DNA of 59,743 nucleotides from Paracoccaceae bacterium (GCA_024227475.1 JAAEUI010000433.1:1-59743); one strand, 5' to 3'; numbered from the stretch's first letter, positions 30,708 through 40,352 are shown. Translations and numbers: made by a program. The notes: generated by a model not told the origin, from the letters alone.

Positions 30708-31142
30708 ATGGCGTTCAACATCGCAAAACGCGGCGATGCCCATCACGGATTTACTGAAACCGTTGTCACTAACGACCGGCTGGAGGAAGGCGCTGATCCT
30801 GAACAGAAGGATCAGACCATCATCGATTACGAAACACGCGCTTGCCACGCCGTCTCTGGCTGCCTGCAGGCGCACTATCCGGGGCATCTCTGGGATATCG
30901 AGGTGTCGGTTGAGGGCAAATACGTTGCCATTCGACTGCCGTTCTCCAACGTGCCGGCATCGTTGCCGCTCCTGGGTCTGGAGCCGTCCCTGGTTGTTCG
31001 GGCGGGAGGACACATGCTGGAGCGATTCAGCTTGCGCCGTGGCGGTTTCAGTATGGACGAATATTACGCTGCATGCCGGGCAGATCCGCTCGGCTACCGC
31101 AAAAACACAATTCCAGGCGGATTCTCGAAAGGGTTCAACTGA
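30708..31142 (+). CDS. Unknown late protein
   Basis: 144 codons. QTIIDYETRACHAVSGCLQA, GHLWDIEVSVEGKYVAIRL, then a C-terminal region ending PGGFSKGF. Overlaps the portal start by 1 bp (TGATG). Possibly a head accessory or host-interaction protein; no family recognised. Confidence 0.6.
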   Translation: MAFNIAKRGDAHHGFTETVVTNDRLEEGADPEQKDQTIIDYETRACHAVSGCLQAHYPGHLWDIEVSVEGKYVAIRLPFSNVPASLPLLGLEPSLVVRAGGHMLERFSLRRGGFSMDEYYAACRADPLGYRKNTIPGGFSKGFN

Positions 31143-33328
31143 TGGCAGCACGGACCGACGACACGTTCGATATCGCGTCAAACCGCAGTGCAGAAGCTGG
31201 CATGGAAACCAAGGGCCAGGATCTGGCCGGCGATGATCAGGATCTGGATGATATCGGTACACGCATGTTGTCCCTCGCCCGCAACGCAGCATCGCAAGGC
31301 CGCCAGTATATCGATGGCCATGAGAACGACGCCTGGATCAATGCCTACCGGGCCTACCACAACGAACACTACGTCGGATCAAAGTACACCACAGCTCAAT
31401 ATAGAGGCCGCAGCAGGCTCTTTCGCCCGAAGACGCGCTCCATGATCCGTGGGCACGACGCACAGACCGCAGCGGCGCTGTTCTCGACCACAGACGTAGT
31501 GCAGATCACGGCGGAGGATGATTCCGATCCCAAGCAATTAGCCGCCGCAAAGCTCAAGCACGAGCTCGTGAACTACCGGCTGGACGGATCTTCTGAGCAC
31601 AACGCCTTTCCGTGGTTTATGACCGCGGTCGGCGCCAACCAGATCTCCAAATTGATAGGCTGGGTGTGCTCCAAGCAGTTTTGGCAGCACGAAAAGACCC
31701 TGTTCGCCACAGTGCGAAAGGTTCCCGTCGTCGACGAGGAGCTCGACATCCAAATGAGGGACATGGATACCGACGAGCCGCTGTTTGATTGGGAGGACAT
31801 CGATGAGGAGCGCGTGCGCTACGACCGCCCCAACTGCACGCTCTACGCTCCGGAAGATGTAATCCGGGATCCGTCCGCACTCTGGACCGACCAGGTCAAT
31901 GGTAGCGCCTATCTGGGCCTGCGGCACCCAATGCACATCACAGATTTGCGGCAGATGATCGAGGCGCGTCCGGAGTTTTCGTCCGTCGAGTTTTTCGACA
32001 TCACAGATGCGCAGCTGCGGTCGGCTGTCGGGCGGGACGAGAATGCGCAAGCAACCAGGCTGGCGCGCGAGCAGAACAACAACGATCGGTACAACGACAA
32101 CAAGGGCGGCGACCGCGAGTTCGATATTATCTGGCCGACCGAGTGGTTCATCCGCTGGGAGGGGAGGGACTGGCACTTCTGGACGCTGACGGAAACCGTC
32201 CTCCTGTCAAAGCCTATCCCGGTTGAGCTGGCCTACCCGCACAAGAAGGGGTTCCGGCCTGTCGTCATTGGCGTGGGCACGATTGAGCCTCACAAGATTT
32301 CGCCCATGAGCCACGTCAACGCGGTGCAGCCCCTCCAGGTGCAGGCGAACGACATCACCAACCTCATGCTCGATGGAATCAAGCAGACGATCAATGCGAT
32401 TGCCATCATCAAGAACGGTTCAGATATCAGCCCGAAACAGCTGCAGAACCGTGGCCCAGACGCACACATCAACGTCAACAATATGGACGATCTGCAATTC
32501 GAGCGCCCGGGCGAGGTAAGCGCCATGGGGTTTGCACAGGACGACCGATTGTCGGCGGAGTTTGATGATCTGTCGGGCCGGTTTGCGCCGTCATCGGTCA
32601 ACAACAACCGCAATCTATCGGAAACGGTCGGTGGCATGAACCTGCTGAGCGGCGCTGCCAACGCCATCGGGGAGTTTGACTTGCGCGTGTTCGCGGAAAC
32701 CTGGGTGGAGCCGGTTCTGCGCGATATCACCACGCTGATCGAGTATTACGAGACGGATGCCAAGATCCTCGCCGTTGCCGGCCAGAAGGCGAAGATCCAA
32801 CAGATGTATGGCATCGATGAAATCACAGATGAGCTGCTCGACTGCAAGTGCACCCTTCGCGTCGATGTCGGTATGGGGTCTGCGGATCCTATGAAAAAGC
32901 TGGAGAAGTTCCGCCTTGGCACCGAGACAATCGCTGCTGCCCTATCACCGGAAGGTGCCGCACAGGCCATCAAGCCGCGTGCCGTGGTCGAGGAGGTCTT
33001 CGGGCTCCTCGGATACCGGGATGGCGCGCGCTTCTACAACCTGCCCGAAGAAGAAGAGGTGGAGAACACCGACGCCAAACTTCAGGAGGCCATGCAGATG
33101 GTTCAGCAGCTGCAGGCCGCCCTGGAAGACAAGCAGGCAGACCGCCAGCACGAGTCACAGATGGCCCAGCTGAATATCTCCGGCGATCTCCGTGAGCAGG
33201 AAATGGAAAATCAGAACAGGCTGGCCGTCGAAAAACTGCGGCATCAGAACAGTATGCAGCAAATTCCGCTGTCAGCGTTTGTGAAGGAGGCTCAGAATGG
33301 AAGACAGCAACGAGCAAGAGGTGAATGA
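31142..33328 (+). CDS. Portal protein
   Basis: 728 codons from the ATG at 31142. Length and layout match portals of P22/phiEco32-like podoviruses: N-terminal helices with NAYRAYHNEHYVGSKYT, a large mixed wing, the stem helix region (HVNAVQPLQVQANDITNLM), and MNLLSGAANAIGEFDLRVF before the crown. The C-terminal 100 residues are a Gln-rich coiled coil (LQEAMQMVQQLQAALED). It forms the dodecameric DNA gate. Follows terL in the usual order. Confidence 0.85.
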   Translation: MAARTDDTFDIASNRSAEAGMETKGQDLAGDDQDLDDIGTRMLSLARNAASQGRQYIDGHENDAWINAYRAYHNEHYVGSKYTTAQYRGRSRLFRPKTRSMIRGHDAQTAAALFSTTDVVQITAEDDSDPKQLAAAKLKHELVNYRLDGSSEHNAFPWFMTAVGANQISKLIGWVCSKQFWQHEKTLFATVRKVPVVDEELDIQMRDMDTDEPLFDWEDIDEERVRYDRPNCTLYAPEDVIRDPSALWTDQVNGSAYLGLRHPMHITDLRQMIEARPEFSSVEFFDITDAQLRSAVGRDENAQATRLAREQNNNDRYNDNKGGDREFDIIWPTEWFIRWEGRDWHFWTLTETVLLSKPIPVELAYPHKKGFRPVVIGVGTIEPHKISPMSHVNAVQPLQVQANDITNLMLDGIKQTINAIAIIKNGSDISPKQLQNRGPDAHINVNNMDDLQFERPGEVSAMGFAQDDRLSAEFDDLSGRFAPSSVNNNRNLSETVGGMNLLSGAANAIGEFDLRVFAETWVEPVLRDITTLIEYYETDAKILAVAGQKAKIQQMYGIDEITDELLDCKCTLRVDVGMGSADPMKKLEKFRLGTETIAAALSPEGAAQAIKPRAVVEEVFGLLGYRDGARFYNLPEEEEVENTDAKLQEAMQMVQQLQAALEDKQADRQHESQMAQLNISGDLREQEMENQNRLAVEKLRHQNSMQQIPLSAFVKEAQNGRQQRARGE

Positions 33329-33656
33329 CGAGCAAAAGCAATATTTTGAAGCGCTTGTCTCACGTACAATTCAAGGCGATAAACTCAAGGATGTACTGAA
33401 GGTTAAGGATAGTGCCTTCAACCAATATCTGAACGTCATTGCCGACCGGGCGCAAAAGGCACTGCTCGATCTCGTCAATGCAGATGCCGGTGACCCTGTA
33501 GCAATTATCAAGCTGCAGGGCGATGTGAAGCGGCATTTCGAAACCCTCAACTACATCAACCGCGTTTTGATCGATGCAGGATTGGCTGAAGAGCAACTGC
33601 TGGAGAACAGAGCATCGATCTTCGACATCGAAGACAACCCACCAATGAGTGATTAA
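33297..33656 (+). CDS. Small head-associated helical protein
   Basis: 119 codons, overlapping the portal end by 32 bp. All-helical and acidic: QYFEALVSRTIQGDKLKDVL, YLNVIADRAQKALLDLVN, YINRVLIDAGLAEEQLL. Its place between portal and scaffold suggests a head assembly or connector accessory. No family recognised. Confidence 0.6.
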   Translation: MEDSNEQEVNDEQKQYFEALVSRTIQGDKLKDVLKVKDSAFNQYLNVIADRAQKALLDLVNADAGDPVAIIKLQGDVKRHFETLNYINRVLIDAGLAEEQLLENRASIFDIEDNPPMSD

Positions 33657-33673
33657 CATCAGGAGAGAGTACC

Positions 33674-35083
33674 ATGGCCACACGCCCCCTCGGCGCATAC
33701 ATCAAAAACGACGAGAAGTTGTCGGAACAAGAATTGAAGGCAGTGCAGGGCGAGGAGCCCATCAACGGCGAGCAGCACCAGCAAGAGCTTGAAGACATTG
33801 CGGCACAAATGAACGCAAACGCCGCTGTTGACGATGGCGAGATCCCCGCAGACAATCCCATCCCAGGCGAAGAGGCCGACCTGGATGAGGGTGATGATGA
33901 ATTGATCGAGGCTGATCCTGCCGAACCCAAGAAGGAACTGGAAGTCTTGCCGGCAGACGCCGCCCGTGCCGCAATCTATGCAAAATCGAACAAACGCGAA
34001 ACGGAAAATGCCGCTGACGAGATCTTTGATTTCGACGACACCGTGAAGCGCTACGGCCCGAAAGCGACGGCGGCGACGTTCGAGAACGCAGAAGGAGAAA
34101 CCCAACAACAGGCAGAGGCTCCTGCAAACCAGGACGACCGGATCATCGTCGAGCCTACGGACAAAACCTACGTCCGGCAGGTGATCGATGGAGAGGAACG
34201 AATTGTACCGCTGGCGGATCTCAACACCGTCAGCCAGAAGGTAGGGGCGGCAGACCAGCGCTTGCAGCAAGCAACCGAGCTGGTCGCCAACCTTCAACAG
34301 CAGCTTGGGATGGTGCAGAATGCCAATACGCCTCACGCACCTACCCCCGGAGAGGAAGACGCCCCCGCAGACGGTGACGCTCCTACCGACGAGGATAGAC
34401 AGACCTTGTTGATGGAGGTGGCCGAAAATCTGCAGGTTGGTACGGCAGAAGAGATTGCCGGTGCCCTCGACAAAGTGCTTACACAGCTGGGTGGAGGCCA
34501 ATCGGCCGTCTCCCAGGAGTCCATTGTGGAAGCCAGTCGTGTTGCGGCCTTCCAAGAGGCAGAACGACAGGACATCCAGGAAGGGCTGACCGCCTTTGCC
34601 GAAGAATACCCGGAAATCACGAAGGACAAACATCTCCAAGACCGGGCATCTGCTCAGATTTATGATGAGATGCGAGCGGACATTCGTGCCCTCGATCCCA
34701 ATTACACCGACGAAGTCATTGATAAACTGGCTTCTGACGGGAACGCTCTGAGCGACTTGTACGACAACTTGAAGATGAGCCATCCGAACCGGGCAAATAT
34801 GCGTTCGCGAAAGGATGTCATCCTGGCGACAGGAGAAGCAACCCTTGACTGGCTTGCCGGTATCACGGGCGCTCCTCGGCAAAAACGTCAAGACCCACCT
34901 AACCCCGCCAATCCTGGCGCGGTTCCAAGGTCTGAGCGCAAAGGTCGGCTTGCACCTGCACCTGCTGGACGCACTCGCGCCCAGCAAAAAGCCTCGCAGA
35001 CAGCTCCCGTATCGGAGCAGCAGGCGAGGCGTAACGCCGTCGCGCAACTTCGCAAATCGAGGGGGCAATCAGCGTCGGCGTAA
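33674..35083 (+). CDS. Probable scaffolding protein
   Basis: 469 codons behind AGGAGAG. Very acidic, low-complexity N-terminal 150 residues; a central coiled coil (AADQRLQQATELVANLQQQL); a helical domain with FAEEYPEITKDKHLQ; and a basic C-terminus (RTRAQQKAS, RRNAVAQLRKSRG), the usual capsid-binding end of scaffolds. It sits immediately before the major capsid gene. Assignment is by composition and position. Confidence 0.75.
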   Translation: MATRPLGAYIKNDEKLSEQELKAVQGEEPINGEQHQQELEDIAAQMNANAAVDDGEIPADNPIPGEEADLDEGDDELIEADPAEPKKELEVLPADAARAAIYAKSNKRETENAADEIFDFDDTVKRYGPKATAATFENAEGETQQQAEAPANQDDRIIVEPTDKTYVRQVIDGEERIVPLADLNTVSQKVGAADQRLQQATELVANLQQQLGMVQNANTPHAPTPGEEDAPADGDAPTDEDRQTLLMEVAENLQVGTAEEIAGALDKVLTQLGGGQSAVSQESIVEASRVAAFQEAERQDIQEGLTAFAEEYPEITKDKHLQDRASAQIYDEMRADIRALDPNYTDEVIDKLASDGNALSDLYDNLKMSHPNRANMRSRKDVILATGEATLDWLAGITGAPRQKRQDPPNPANPGAVPRSERKGRLAPAPAGRTRAQQKASQTAPVSEQQARRNAVAQLRKSRGQSASA

Positions 35084-35118
35084 GCCTCTAACTCTCAAAC
35101 CAAACAAGGAAAGAAACC

Positions 35119-36111
35119 ATGAGTGGACAACTCTGGAGCGTGCCAGCCTCTGGCGGGTATCTTTACTCAGCTGAGCTTAGCAATCACCTTCGGTTGCAGG
35201 TTCAGCCTCTCACGAAGTTCCGTCAGTTTTGCGACGTTGAAGACGCCGTGGACAGCGGCAAACACCGCGGCGAAACTTTCAATTGGAACGTCTATCTCGA
35301 CATTTCGACGCAGGGCACCGCTCTGCAGGAAACCGAGAAGATGCCGGAATCCAACTTCACGATCCTGCAGCGCTCGCTGACGGTGACTGAATACGGCAAC
35401 TCCGTTCCGTTCACCGCCAAGGTCGAATCTCTTGGCAAGCACGACGTTGTGCGTGTCATCGACAAGACCTTGCGCAACGACGCCCGGAAGTGTTTCGACA
35501 TCGAATGCTATGAAGCGTTCGACGCTTGTGACCTCCGCGTGGGCGCGACCAGTGGCACATCGACCACCGCCGTCACAATCGAGACGGGCGGCGCATCGAC
35601 GATCACCAACGATGTCGCGCTGGGCACCGGCCACATCAAGGCGCTGTCGGATGCAATGATCGAGCGGAATATCCCGCCCTATAAGGGTGACGACTATTTC
35701 TCGATCTCGCACCCATCGACGCTGCGCACGATGAAAAATTCTTTGGAAACGATCCATCAATATACAGAGATCGGCATCCAGATGATTTTTCGGGGCGAAG
35801 TCGGCCGCTACGAATCCACGCGGTTCTGCCAGCAGAACCAGATTCCGAAGGGCGGCGCCGCCGATTCCACGACGTTCAATCCGGTCTCCAAGACCGCTGA
35901 TGCGTGGAACAATGCCAAGTCTTCCTGGGGCTTCTTCTTTGGGGCCGACGCGGCAACCGAGGCCGTGGTCATCCCGGAAGAAATCCGCGCCAAGATCGCA
36001 GGCGACTATGGCCGCGACCGTGGTGTGGCTTGGTATTATCTCGGCGGCTTTGCCATCATCCACACGGATGCTCTGAACGGGCGTGTCATCAAGTGGGATA
36101 GCGCAGCGTAA
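35119..36111 (+). CDS. Major capsid protein, N4-gp56/P22-like
   Basis: 330 codons. An HK97-fold coat is likely: VEDAVDSGKHRGETFNWNV (E-loop-like), ALQETEKMPESNFTILQRSL, GTGHIKALSDAMIERNIPPY (spine helix) and DDYFSISHPSTLRTMK (P-domain), ending VAWYYLGGFAIIHTDA. The pattern resembles N4 gp56-type coats. Preceded by AAGGAAAG and followed by a strong hairpin that may raise its relative expression. Confidence 0.85.
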   Translation: MSGQLWSVPASGGYLYSAELSNHLRLQVQPLTKFRQFCDVEDAVDSGKHRGETFNWNVYLDISTQGTALQETEKMPESNFTILQRSLTVTEYGNSVPFTAKVESLGKHDVVRVIDKTLRNDARKCFDIECYEAFDACDLRVGATSGTSTTAVTIETGGASTITNDVALGTGHIKALSDAMIERNIPPYKGDDYFSISHPSTLRTMKNSLETIHQYTEIGIQMIFRGEVGRYESTRFCQQNQIPKGGAADSTTFNPVSKTADAWNNAKSSWGFFFGADAATEAVVIPEEIRAKIAGDYGRDRGVAWYYLGGFAIIHTDALNGRVIKWDSAA

Positions 36112-36142
36112 GAGCTGACACCCCGCTTTTCTCAACGCTGAC

Positions 36143-36170
36143 GCCGGCCGCGGCATCAATCGCGGCCGGC
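36143..36170 (+). terminator. Hairpin after the major capsid gene
   Basis: GCCGGCCGCG (36143-36152) and its exact complement (36161-36170), 8-nt loop, followed by TTATCG. No T-run, so it is probably a partial terminator or an mRNA-stabilising stem rather than a full stop. Confidence 0.5.
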
Positions 36171-36201
36171 TTATCGCAAACTCTTCAAGGAGAAAACCCC
36201 A

Positions 36202-36603
36202 ATGTCCTACGGGAACAACAAGTACCAGCTTTCCATCAATCTTGGAGAACTGGACTTCGCAGATGCCGCAGGGGATGTGAAAATCCCTGTCGGCTCGAAA
36301 AGGTGGAACATCCTCGCCGCTCAGGTGATGGTCACCGAAACCTTCAACCAGGTCACGACGCCCGGCTATCTCAGGCTGGGCACTGACGCCGACGCCGACG
36401 CCTACTTTGAAAAAAGCATGGCAGCAACGGCTATCGGGGAAGGCGTTTCCAGTTTCAATGAATCGGGCAACACCGAGTTCAAGGGAACGGACCGCGCCTC
36501 TGCCTATAACGGTTCGGGAGACATCAAGGTCTCCTGGGTGGCGCCGACAGGCGGCACACCTGCCGGTAAGGGGCACGTCAACATCCTGGTCGAATTGTTC
36601 TAA
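36202..36603 (+). CDS. Probable capsid decoration / head protein
   Basis: 133 codons behind AAGGAG. All-beta: YQLSINLGELDFADAAGD, ILAAQVMVTETFNQ, GDIKVSWVAPTGG, HVNILVELF. Location directly after the coat gene and the small beta-rich fold suggest a decoration or head-stabilising protein. No direct family match. Confidence 0.6.
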   Translation: MSYGNNKYQLSINLGELDFADAAGDVKIPVGSKRWNILAAQVMVTETFNQVTTPGYLRLGTDADADAYFEKSMAATAIGEGVSSFNESGNTEFKGTDRASAYNGSGDIKVSWVAPTGGTPAGKGHVNILVELF

Positions 36604-36620
36604 GTCTTGCAAAGCGCGGG

Positions 36621-36640
36621 GGGCGGGCTTCGGCCCGCCC
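36621..36640 (+). terminator. GC-rich UUCG hairpin
   Basis: GGGCGGGC-TTCG-GCCCGCCC, a perfect 8-bp stem capped by a stable UUCG tetraloop, followed by TCATTCC. Lacks a T-run; possible attenuator or 3'-end stabiliser after the decoration gene. Confidence 0.5.
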
Positions 36641-36681
36641 TCATTCCTCCCAGACCATCCCCCACATTCAAGGACAAGATC

Positions 36682-36909
36682 ATGCCATTCCGCTCCAATA
36701 AGGAAAACCAGATCACCCGCCAAGACCGCGACCCGGAGTCTTACGACCCGTTTGGTCCTCCTGGTGGCAACAAGGCGACGGCCATTCATGATGATGGCCG
36801 CTCGAAGGCTGCTCCTGCAGACGGGTATCAAACTCTCGATCAGGCCAAGCCTGGCAGAGAGCGGCGCGGGCTTTCCGGTCCGCGTGAATATCCGGACGAC
36901 TACTACTGA
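36682..36909 (+). CDS. Small disordered structural-region protein
   Basis: 75 codons from the ATG at 36682 (AAGGACAAG upstream). Polar, Pro/Gly/Asp-rich (RDPESYDPFGPPGGNKAT, GPREYPDDYY), with no secondary-structure signal. Possibly a minor virion component. Confidence 0.5.
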   Translation: MPFRSNKENQITRQDRDPESYDPFGPPGGNKATAIHDDGRSKAAPADGYQTLDQAKPGRERRGLSGPREYPDDYY

Positions 36910-36944
36910 GCAGCTCAACCCCCTCTTTCGAAAGGATCACAACC

Positions 36945-37145
36945 ATGAAGAAGGGAAAAAGCGGAGCCAACCACGGCACCGTCAAGGAAAGCAGTTCGCG
37001 CGGCCAGACCATCCAGACGCCGTATGGCAAGGACTCGCCCGGCCCGCACGGATCTGCAGAACACGAGCGCGGCCAGTCCATGGGCGGCTCTGTGACCAAC
37101 GTCAGCCACTCTCTGAGCTCTGGCAAAGCCAAGCAGAACGGCTGA
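36945..37145 (+). CDS. Small disordered basic protein
   Basis: 66 codons behind AAAGGATC. Gly/Ser/His/Lys-rich (KKGKSGANHGTVKESSSRGQ), with no hydrophobic core. One of three consecutive low-complexity genes between the coat and adaptor genes. Function unknown. Confidence 0.5.
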   Translation: MKKGKSGANHGTVKESSSRGQTIQTPYGKDSPGPHGSAEHERGQSMGGSVTNVSHSLSSGKAKQNG

Positions 37146-37202
37146 TCCACAACCCTATGCGGCCCTCCCAGACCACCACCACAATTCAAGGAAAAGGTTC
37201 CA

Positions 37203-37577
37203 ATGAGCAAAGAGAAATTTGATCCTAATCAGCCGCACGGCACATGCCACGGCGAAGGCTCTTCGGCGGCGTTTTACCAGAACGGCCGTTACTTCACGAA
37301 CGATCACAAGCATGTCCCAGAGATGGATGATCCGAATCTGGTCAAGAAGAAGAAGAAAAAGAAGAAGCCGGAGCCGGAGAAGGAGCCGGAAACAGGCGGG
37401 CCGATGTCCATCGCAGATTGGGCGAAGTCTGAAAGCGATGGCGAGAAGACTGGTCTTGCCTGGACAACCGTCAAGAAGATGGCCGCCGAGGCGTACCCTG
37501 GACAGGATATCCCGACGCGGAAAGAGCCCCTTGTCCAGTTCGTCCTGGATAGGCAACCGGCAACTGTCGCACCCTAA
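37203..37577 (+). CDS. Unknown protein with poly-lysine linker
   Basis: 124 codons behind AAGGAAAAGG. The N-terminal block QPHGTCHGEGSSAAFYQNGR is followed by eight consecutive lysines, a Pro/Glu hinge, and a small C-terminal helical domain (GLAWTTVKKMAAEAYPGQ, EPLVQFVLDRQ). The A-rich run encoding the lysines could promote slippage. Virion or assembly role suspected from position. Confidence 0.55.
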   Translation: MSKEKFDPNQPHGTCHGEGSSAAFYQNGRYFTNDHKHVPEMDDPNLVKKKKKKKKPEPEKEPETGGPMSIADWAKSESDGEKTGLAWTTVKKMAAEAYPGQDIPTRKEPLVQFVLDRQPATVAP

Positions 37578-37613
37578 TAGGTCAATCTGACCTCACAACA
37601 ACGGTGACACCTG

Positions 37614-38261
37614 ATGGCAGCTATTACCTACACGATCCTCACCGGCACCAAGAGCACAGAGGATTCAATCAAGTATTGGCTCAACTGGGGCAAAGCGCCA
37701 TCAGCTGCAATCCTGCGTAACGCGGAGAGCTGGATCTACCAGTTCCTCCGCGTTCGCGAAATGAGGGTCCGGAAGACCGGCACAATCGCCGCCGACGATA
37801 CGACCATCACTCTGCCAACCGGCTATGTCGAACACATCCAGTTGATGCTGACCGGATCGCACCAGTGCAAAATCACCATGCTCGATGAAGAGCTTTTCGA
37901 GCTCAACCTGGCCTATGACGGCGCCACGGTAAATCTCGTCGCCGGCACGCCAACATACTTCACCACGGACGGGACGCTTGCGTATCTGAACACCAAGGCC
38001 GCCGAGGCATACACATACGCTTGGTGGCACTATGCGACCCCAACGGCCCTGTCAGGTTCGAATGAAACCAACTTCCTGACAACACGCTACCCCGCCCTGC
38101 TGCAGGCCGCATGCCTGTATTGGGCCAATATGTTTCGGAAAGACGAGGCCGAGGCTGAGAGATGGTCCAATATTGCCATGGGGCTGATCGGGCAGGCTCA
38201 AGTTGAGGTCGATCGTGAACGACGCAATATCGAACATCAAGTTCATTGGGATGGAGATTAG
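37614..38261 (+). CDS. Head-tail adaptor protein
   Basis: 215 codons. IKYWLNWGKAPSAAILRNAE, then SWIYQFLRVREMR and a beta insertion, and at the end PALLQAACLYWANMFRKDEA, AERWSNIAMGLIGQAQVEVD. This helix pattern matches the phage adaptor family of SU10- and P22 gp4-type podoviruses, which sits between the portal and the tail nozzle. Confidence 0.7.
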   Translation: MAAITYTILTGTKSTEDSIKYWLNWGKAPSAAILRNAESWIYQFLRVREMRVRKTGTIAADDTTITLPTGYVEHIQLMLTGSHQCKITMLDEELFELNLAYDGATVNLVAGTPTYFTTDGTLAYLNTKAAEAYTYAWWHYATPTALSGSNETNFLTTRYPALLQAACLYWANMFRKDEAEAERWSNIAMGLIGQAQVEVDRERRNIEHQVHWDGD

Positions 38262-38266
38262 TAGCG

Positions 38267-39847
38267 ATGGCTGACACAACAAGCACGGTTCTTGGCATCG
38301 TCGACCAGGAGACGGGCGGCAACACGAACACCTGGGGCGATATCGCGGACGCCAACTTCGCCAAGCTCGAAAAGGCCATCGCAACGACCGTTTTGGTTGC
38401 CGCGACGGGCGGCACGGACACGCTGTCGGATGATGACGAGCGCGGGCAACACATCGTCGTTTCCGGCACGCTTGCGAGCAATTCAGAGCTGGTCATGTCT
38501 CTGGTCAAGAGCATCATTGTCAGCAACACCACGACCGGGGGCAGCTACACGGTCACGGTGAAGACCGCGGCCGGTTCCGGCGTGGTGGTGCCGCGCGGCG
38601 AAACGATGATTGTCCGCAACGACGGGACGAACGTCGTCGAGGTTCCGGTCTTCGACCGAGACCATATCGTTGAAAACCTTTACCGCTATGCAGGAAGCGC
38701 CGGGGGCACGGCGGATGCCATCACGGCTACCCTCGCGATGTATCTTGGATCGTCGAACGTGGAGGGGATGTCAGTTTCCTGCACGCTGGCGGCGACCAAT
38801 ACTGCAACATCGGTCACGTTCAATCTCAACGGCATCGGCGCCGCAACCGTGCTCCGGCGTGACGGGGCGGCACCGGCAATTGGCGAGCTCCTGATCAACA
38901 CAGTCCGGACCTTCACCTTCGATGGAACGAACTGGATCATTTCGGGTGGCGTCATCGCTAACGACAGCGTGTCCACGGCCAAGATCATTGATGACGCCGT
39001 CACCACGGCGAAGATTGTCAACGATGCGGTCACGACGGCGAAGATTGTCAATTCCGCTGTCACGCTTGCAAAGTTGGCGAACATAGCCACAGCCCGGTTC
39101 ATAGGCCGCACCACCGCAGGCACAGGTGTTCCCGAAGCGCTGACCGGCACTCAGGCAACGGCCCTGCTCAATGCGTTCGTCGGGGACAGCGGCAGCGGCG
39201 GCACCAAGGGGCTGGTCCCGGCGCCTGCTGCGAACGACGCCGACGAAGGCAAGCTGAAATTCCTCGGCGCCGGGGGATCCTGGTTCCGGCCTGCATGGCA
39301 TTTCATCGAGGAGATTGTCGCCGGGGGCTCTGACCAGGCTATGACCTCTGCGGCGATCGATGCGGCCTACGAGTGGATCCGTATTACCTTTGAAGGAGTA
39401 CCAGATGCGGCCGACCGTCTGCAGCTGAACGTCGCGACAACAGGCCCTGCATGGCTATCTAACAAGTATGGTTACTACGGTAATTGGCATTACTACAACT
39501 TCAACACCGGCAGCGCGGGAGGCTCGCCCGGGGTCTCGAATACGATTACCGTGGGCGACGGGATTGAACTGGTCGGAGCAGGTTATGATGTTGCTTCCTC
39601 TACGTCCGATCCAGGCATCCAGGGCCAGATTCTGATCAACAATTTCAACAGCACGAGCAGACGGCGAATGGTGTCAGTGCCATATTGCGACTGCAAGATC
39701 GATGGCGCGCAAGCGCAGCTCGGTATTCAGGATTTTGGCGGCGTGATCGAGACCACAGCCCGGCTGACACATGCCAGGCTGATCTGGGACACAGGGACGA
39801 CCGATTGGAGATCTGGAAGCCGGATGATCATCGAAGGACGCGCATAA
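38267..39847 (+). CDS. Tail fibre protein with AVTTAKI repeats
   Basis: 526 codons from the ATG at 38267. The N-terminus TSTVLGIVDQETGGNTNTWG is the standard virion-attachment start of many phage fibres. Around residues 235-270 a repeated DDAVTTAKIVN / NDAVTTAKIVN / NSAVTLAKL motif forms a triple-helical or beta-helical neck, followed by ARFIGRTTAGTG. The C-terminal about 190 residues are a beta-rich receptor-binding domain with a Tyr-rich YGYYGNWHYYNF. A second fibre besides the one at 22892. Confidence 0.8.
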   Translation: MADTTSTVLGIVDQETGGNTNTWGDIADANFAKLEKAIATTVLVAATGGTDTLSDDDERGQHIVVSGTLASNSELVMSLVKSIIVSNTTTGGSYTVTVKTAAGSGVVVPRGETMIVRNDGTNVVEVPVFDRDHIVENLYRYAGSAGGTADAITATLAMYLGSSNVEGMSVSCTLAATNTATSVTFNLNGIGAATVLRRDGAAPAIGELLINTVRTFTFDGTNWIISGGVIANDSVSTAKIIDDAVTTAKIVNDAVTTAKIVNSAVTLAKLANIATARFIGRTTAGTGVPEALTGTQATALLNAFVGDSGSGGTKGLVPAPAANDADEGKLKFLGAGGSWFRPAWHFIEEIVAGGSDQAMTSAAIDAAYEWIRITFEGVPDAADRLQLNVATTGPAWLSNKYGYYGNWHYYNFNTGSAGGSPGVSNTITVGDGIELVGAGYDVASSTSDPGIQGQILINNFNSTSRRRMVSVPYCDCKIDGAQAQLGIQDFGGVIETTARLTHARLIWDTGTTDWRSGSRMIIEGRA

Positions 39848-39867
39848 CAACCACACGCCGGGGGCTC

Positions 39868-40035
39868 ATGAGGGCTGGTATGACATTGGTCACAATCTTA
39901 AAGCTGTTCGTCATCGCATTGCTGCTGGGCTCAATACTGACTTGGCTCGTCTATGATTGGCGTGTTGGCGTTGCTTGGGGCGTCACAGCAGGCGTGATCC
40001 TGAACGCGAAGACGTTCTTTCTATTTATCAGATGA
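39868..40035 (+). CDS. Small two-span membrane protein, possible holin
   Basis: 55 codons from the ATG at 39868 (CCGGGGGC upstream). LKLFVIALLLGSILTWLVYD, a short basic turn, then WGVTAGVILNAKTFFLFI gives two membrane spans. Lysis-cassette position supports a holin-type role, one of several candidates here. Confidence 0.55.
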   Translation: MRAGMTLVTILKLFVIALLLGSILTWLVYDWRVGVAWGVTAGVILNAKTFFLFIR

Positions 40036-40058
40036 GCCGTGACTAAAAGGGGGAAAGC

Positions 40059-40352
40059 ATGACCAGTGACGACAACAAGACGGTGGTTGGACTCGTCTCG
40101 AACATACCGTTATGGACGCTCGCTGCTGGCCTGCTCGCTGCGGGCGGCGCATGGGCCACGCTTTTGGCTCAGAATGGCGAGCTCACCCGAAACCTGAACA
40201 AGTCGGCAGCTCACAGCGCCTCAACCGAAGAGCTCGTTCGAAAAAACGCCGAAAATATCCTTCAACTGCAGTTCGAGAAGAATGAACTGCAGAAGGATGT
40301 GATCTCTTTGACGAAGCGATTGGAATACATCTTAAGGCGGCAGAAACAGTGA
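40059..40352 (+). CDS. Membrane-anchored coiled-coil protein, possible spanin or holin-associated
   Basis: 97 codons. One N-terminal transmembrane helix (WTLAAGLLAAGGAWATLLAQ), then a long helix or coiled coil to the end (ENILQLQFEKNELQKDVISL). This N-in, C-out rod topology resembles an inner-membrane spanin, but no lipoprotein partner was found. Overlaps the next gene by GTGA. Confidence 0.55.
   Translation: MTSDDNKTVVGLVSNIPLWTLAAGLLAAGGAWATLLAQNGELTRNLNKSAAHSASTEELVRKNAENILQLQFEKNELQKDVISLTKRLEYILRRQKQ

Noticed and set aside
33659-35068. 469-codon minus-strand ORF opposite the scaffold gene
   Set aside because: Exact antisense of the scaffold-like gene, rich in Arg/Cys/Leu; a shadow.
35167-36918. 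583-codon minus-strand ORF opposite the capsid gene
   Set aside because: Crosses several well-supported rightward late genes and two hairpins; a shadow.
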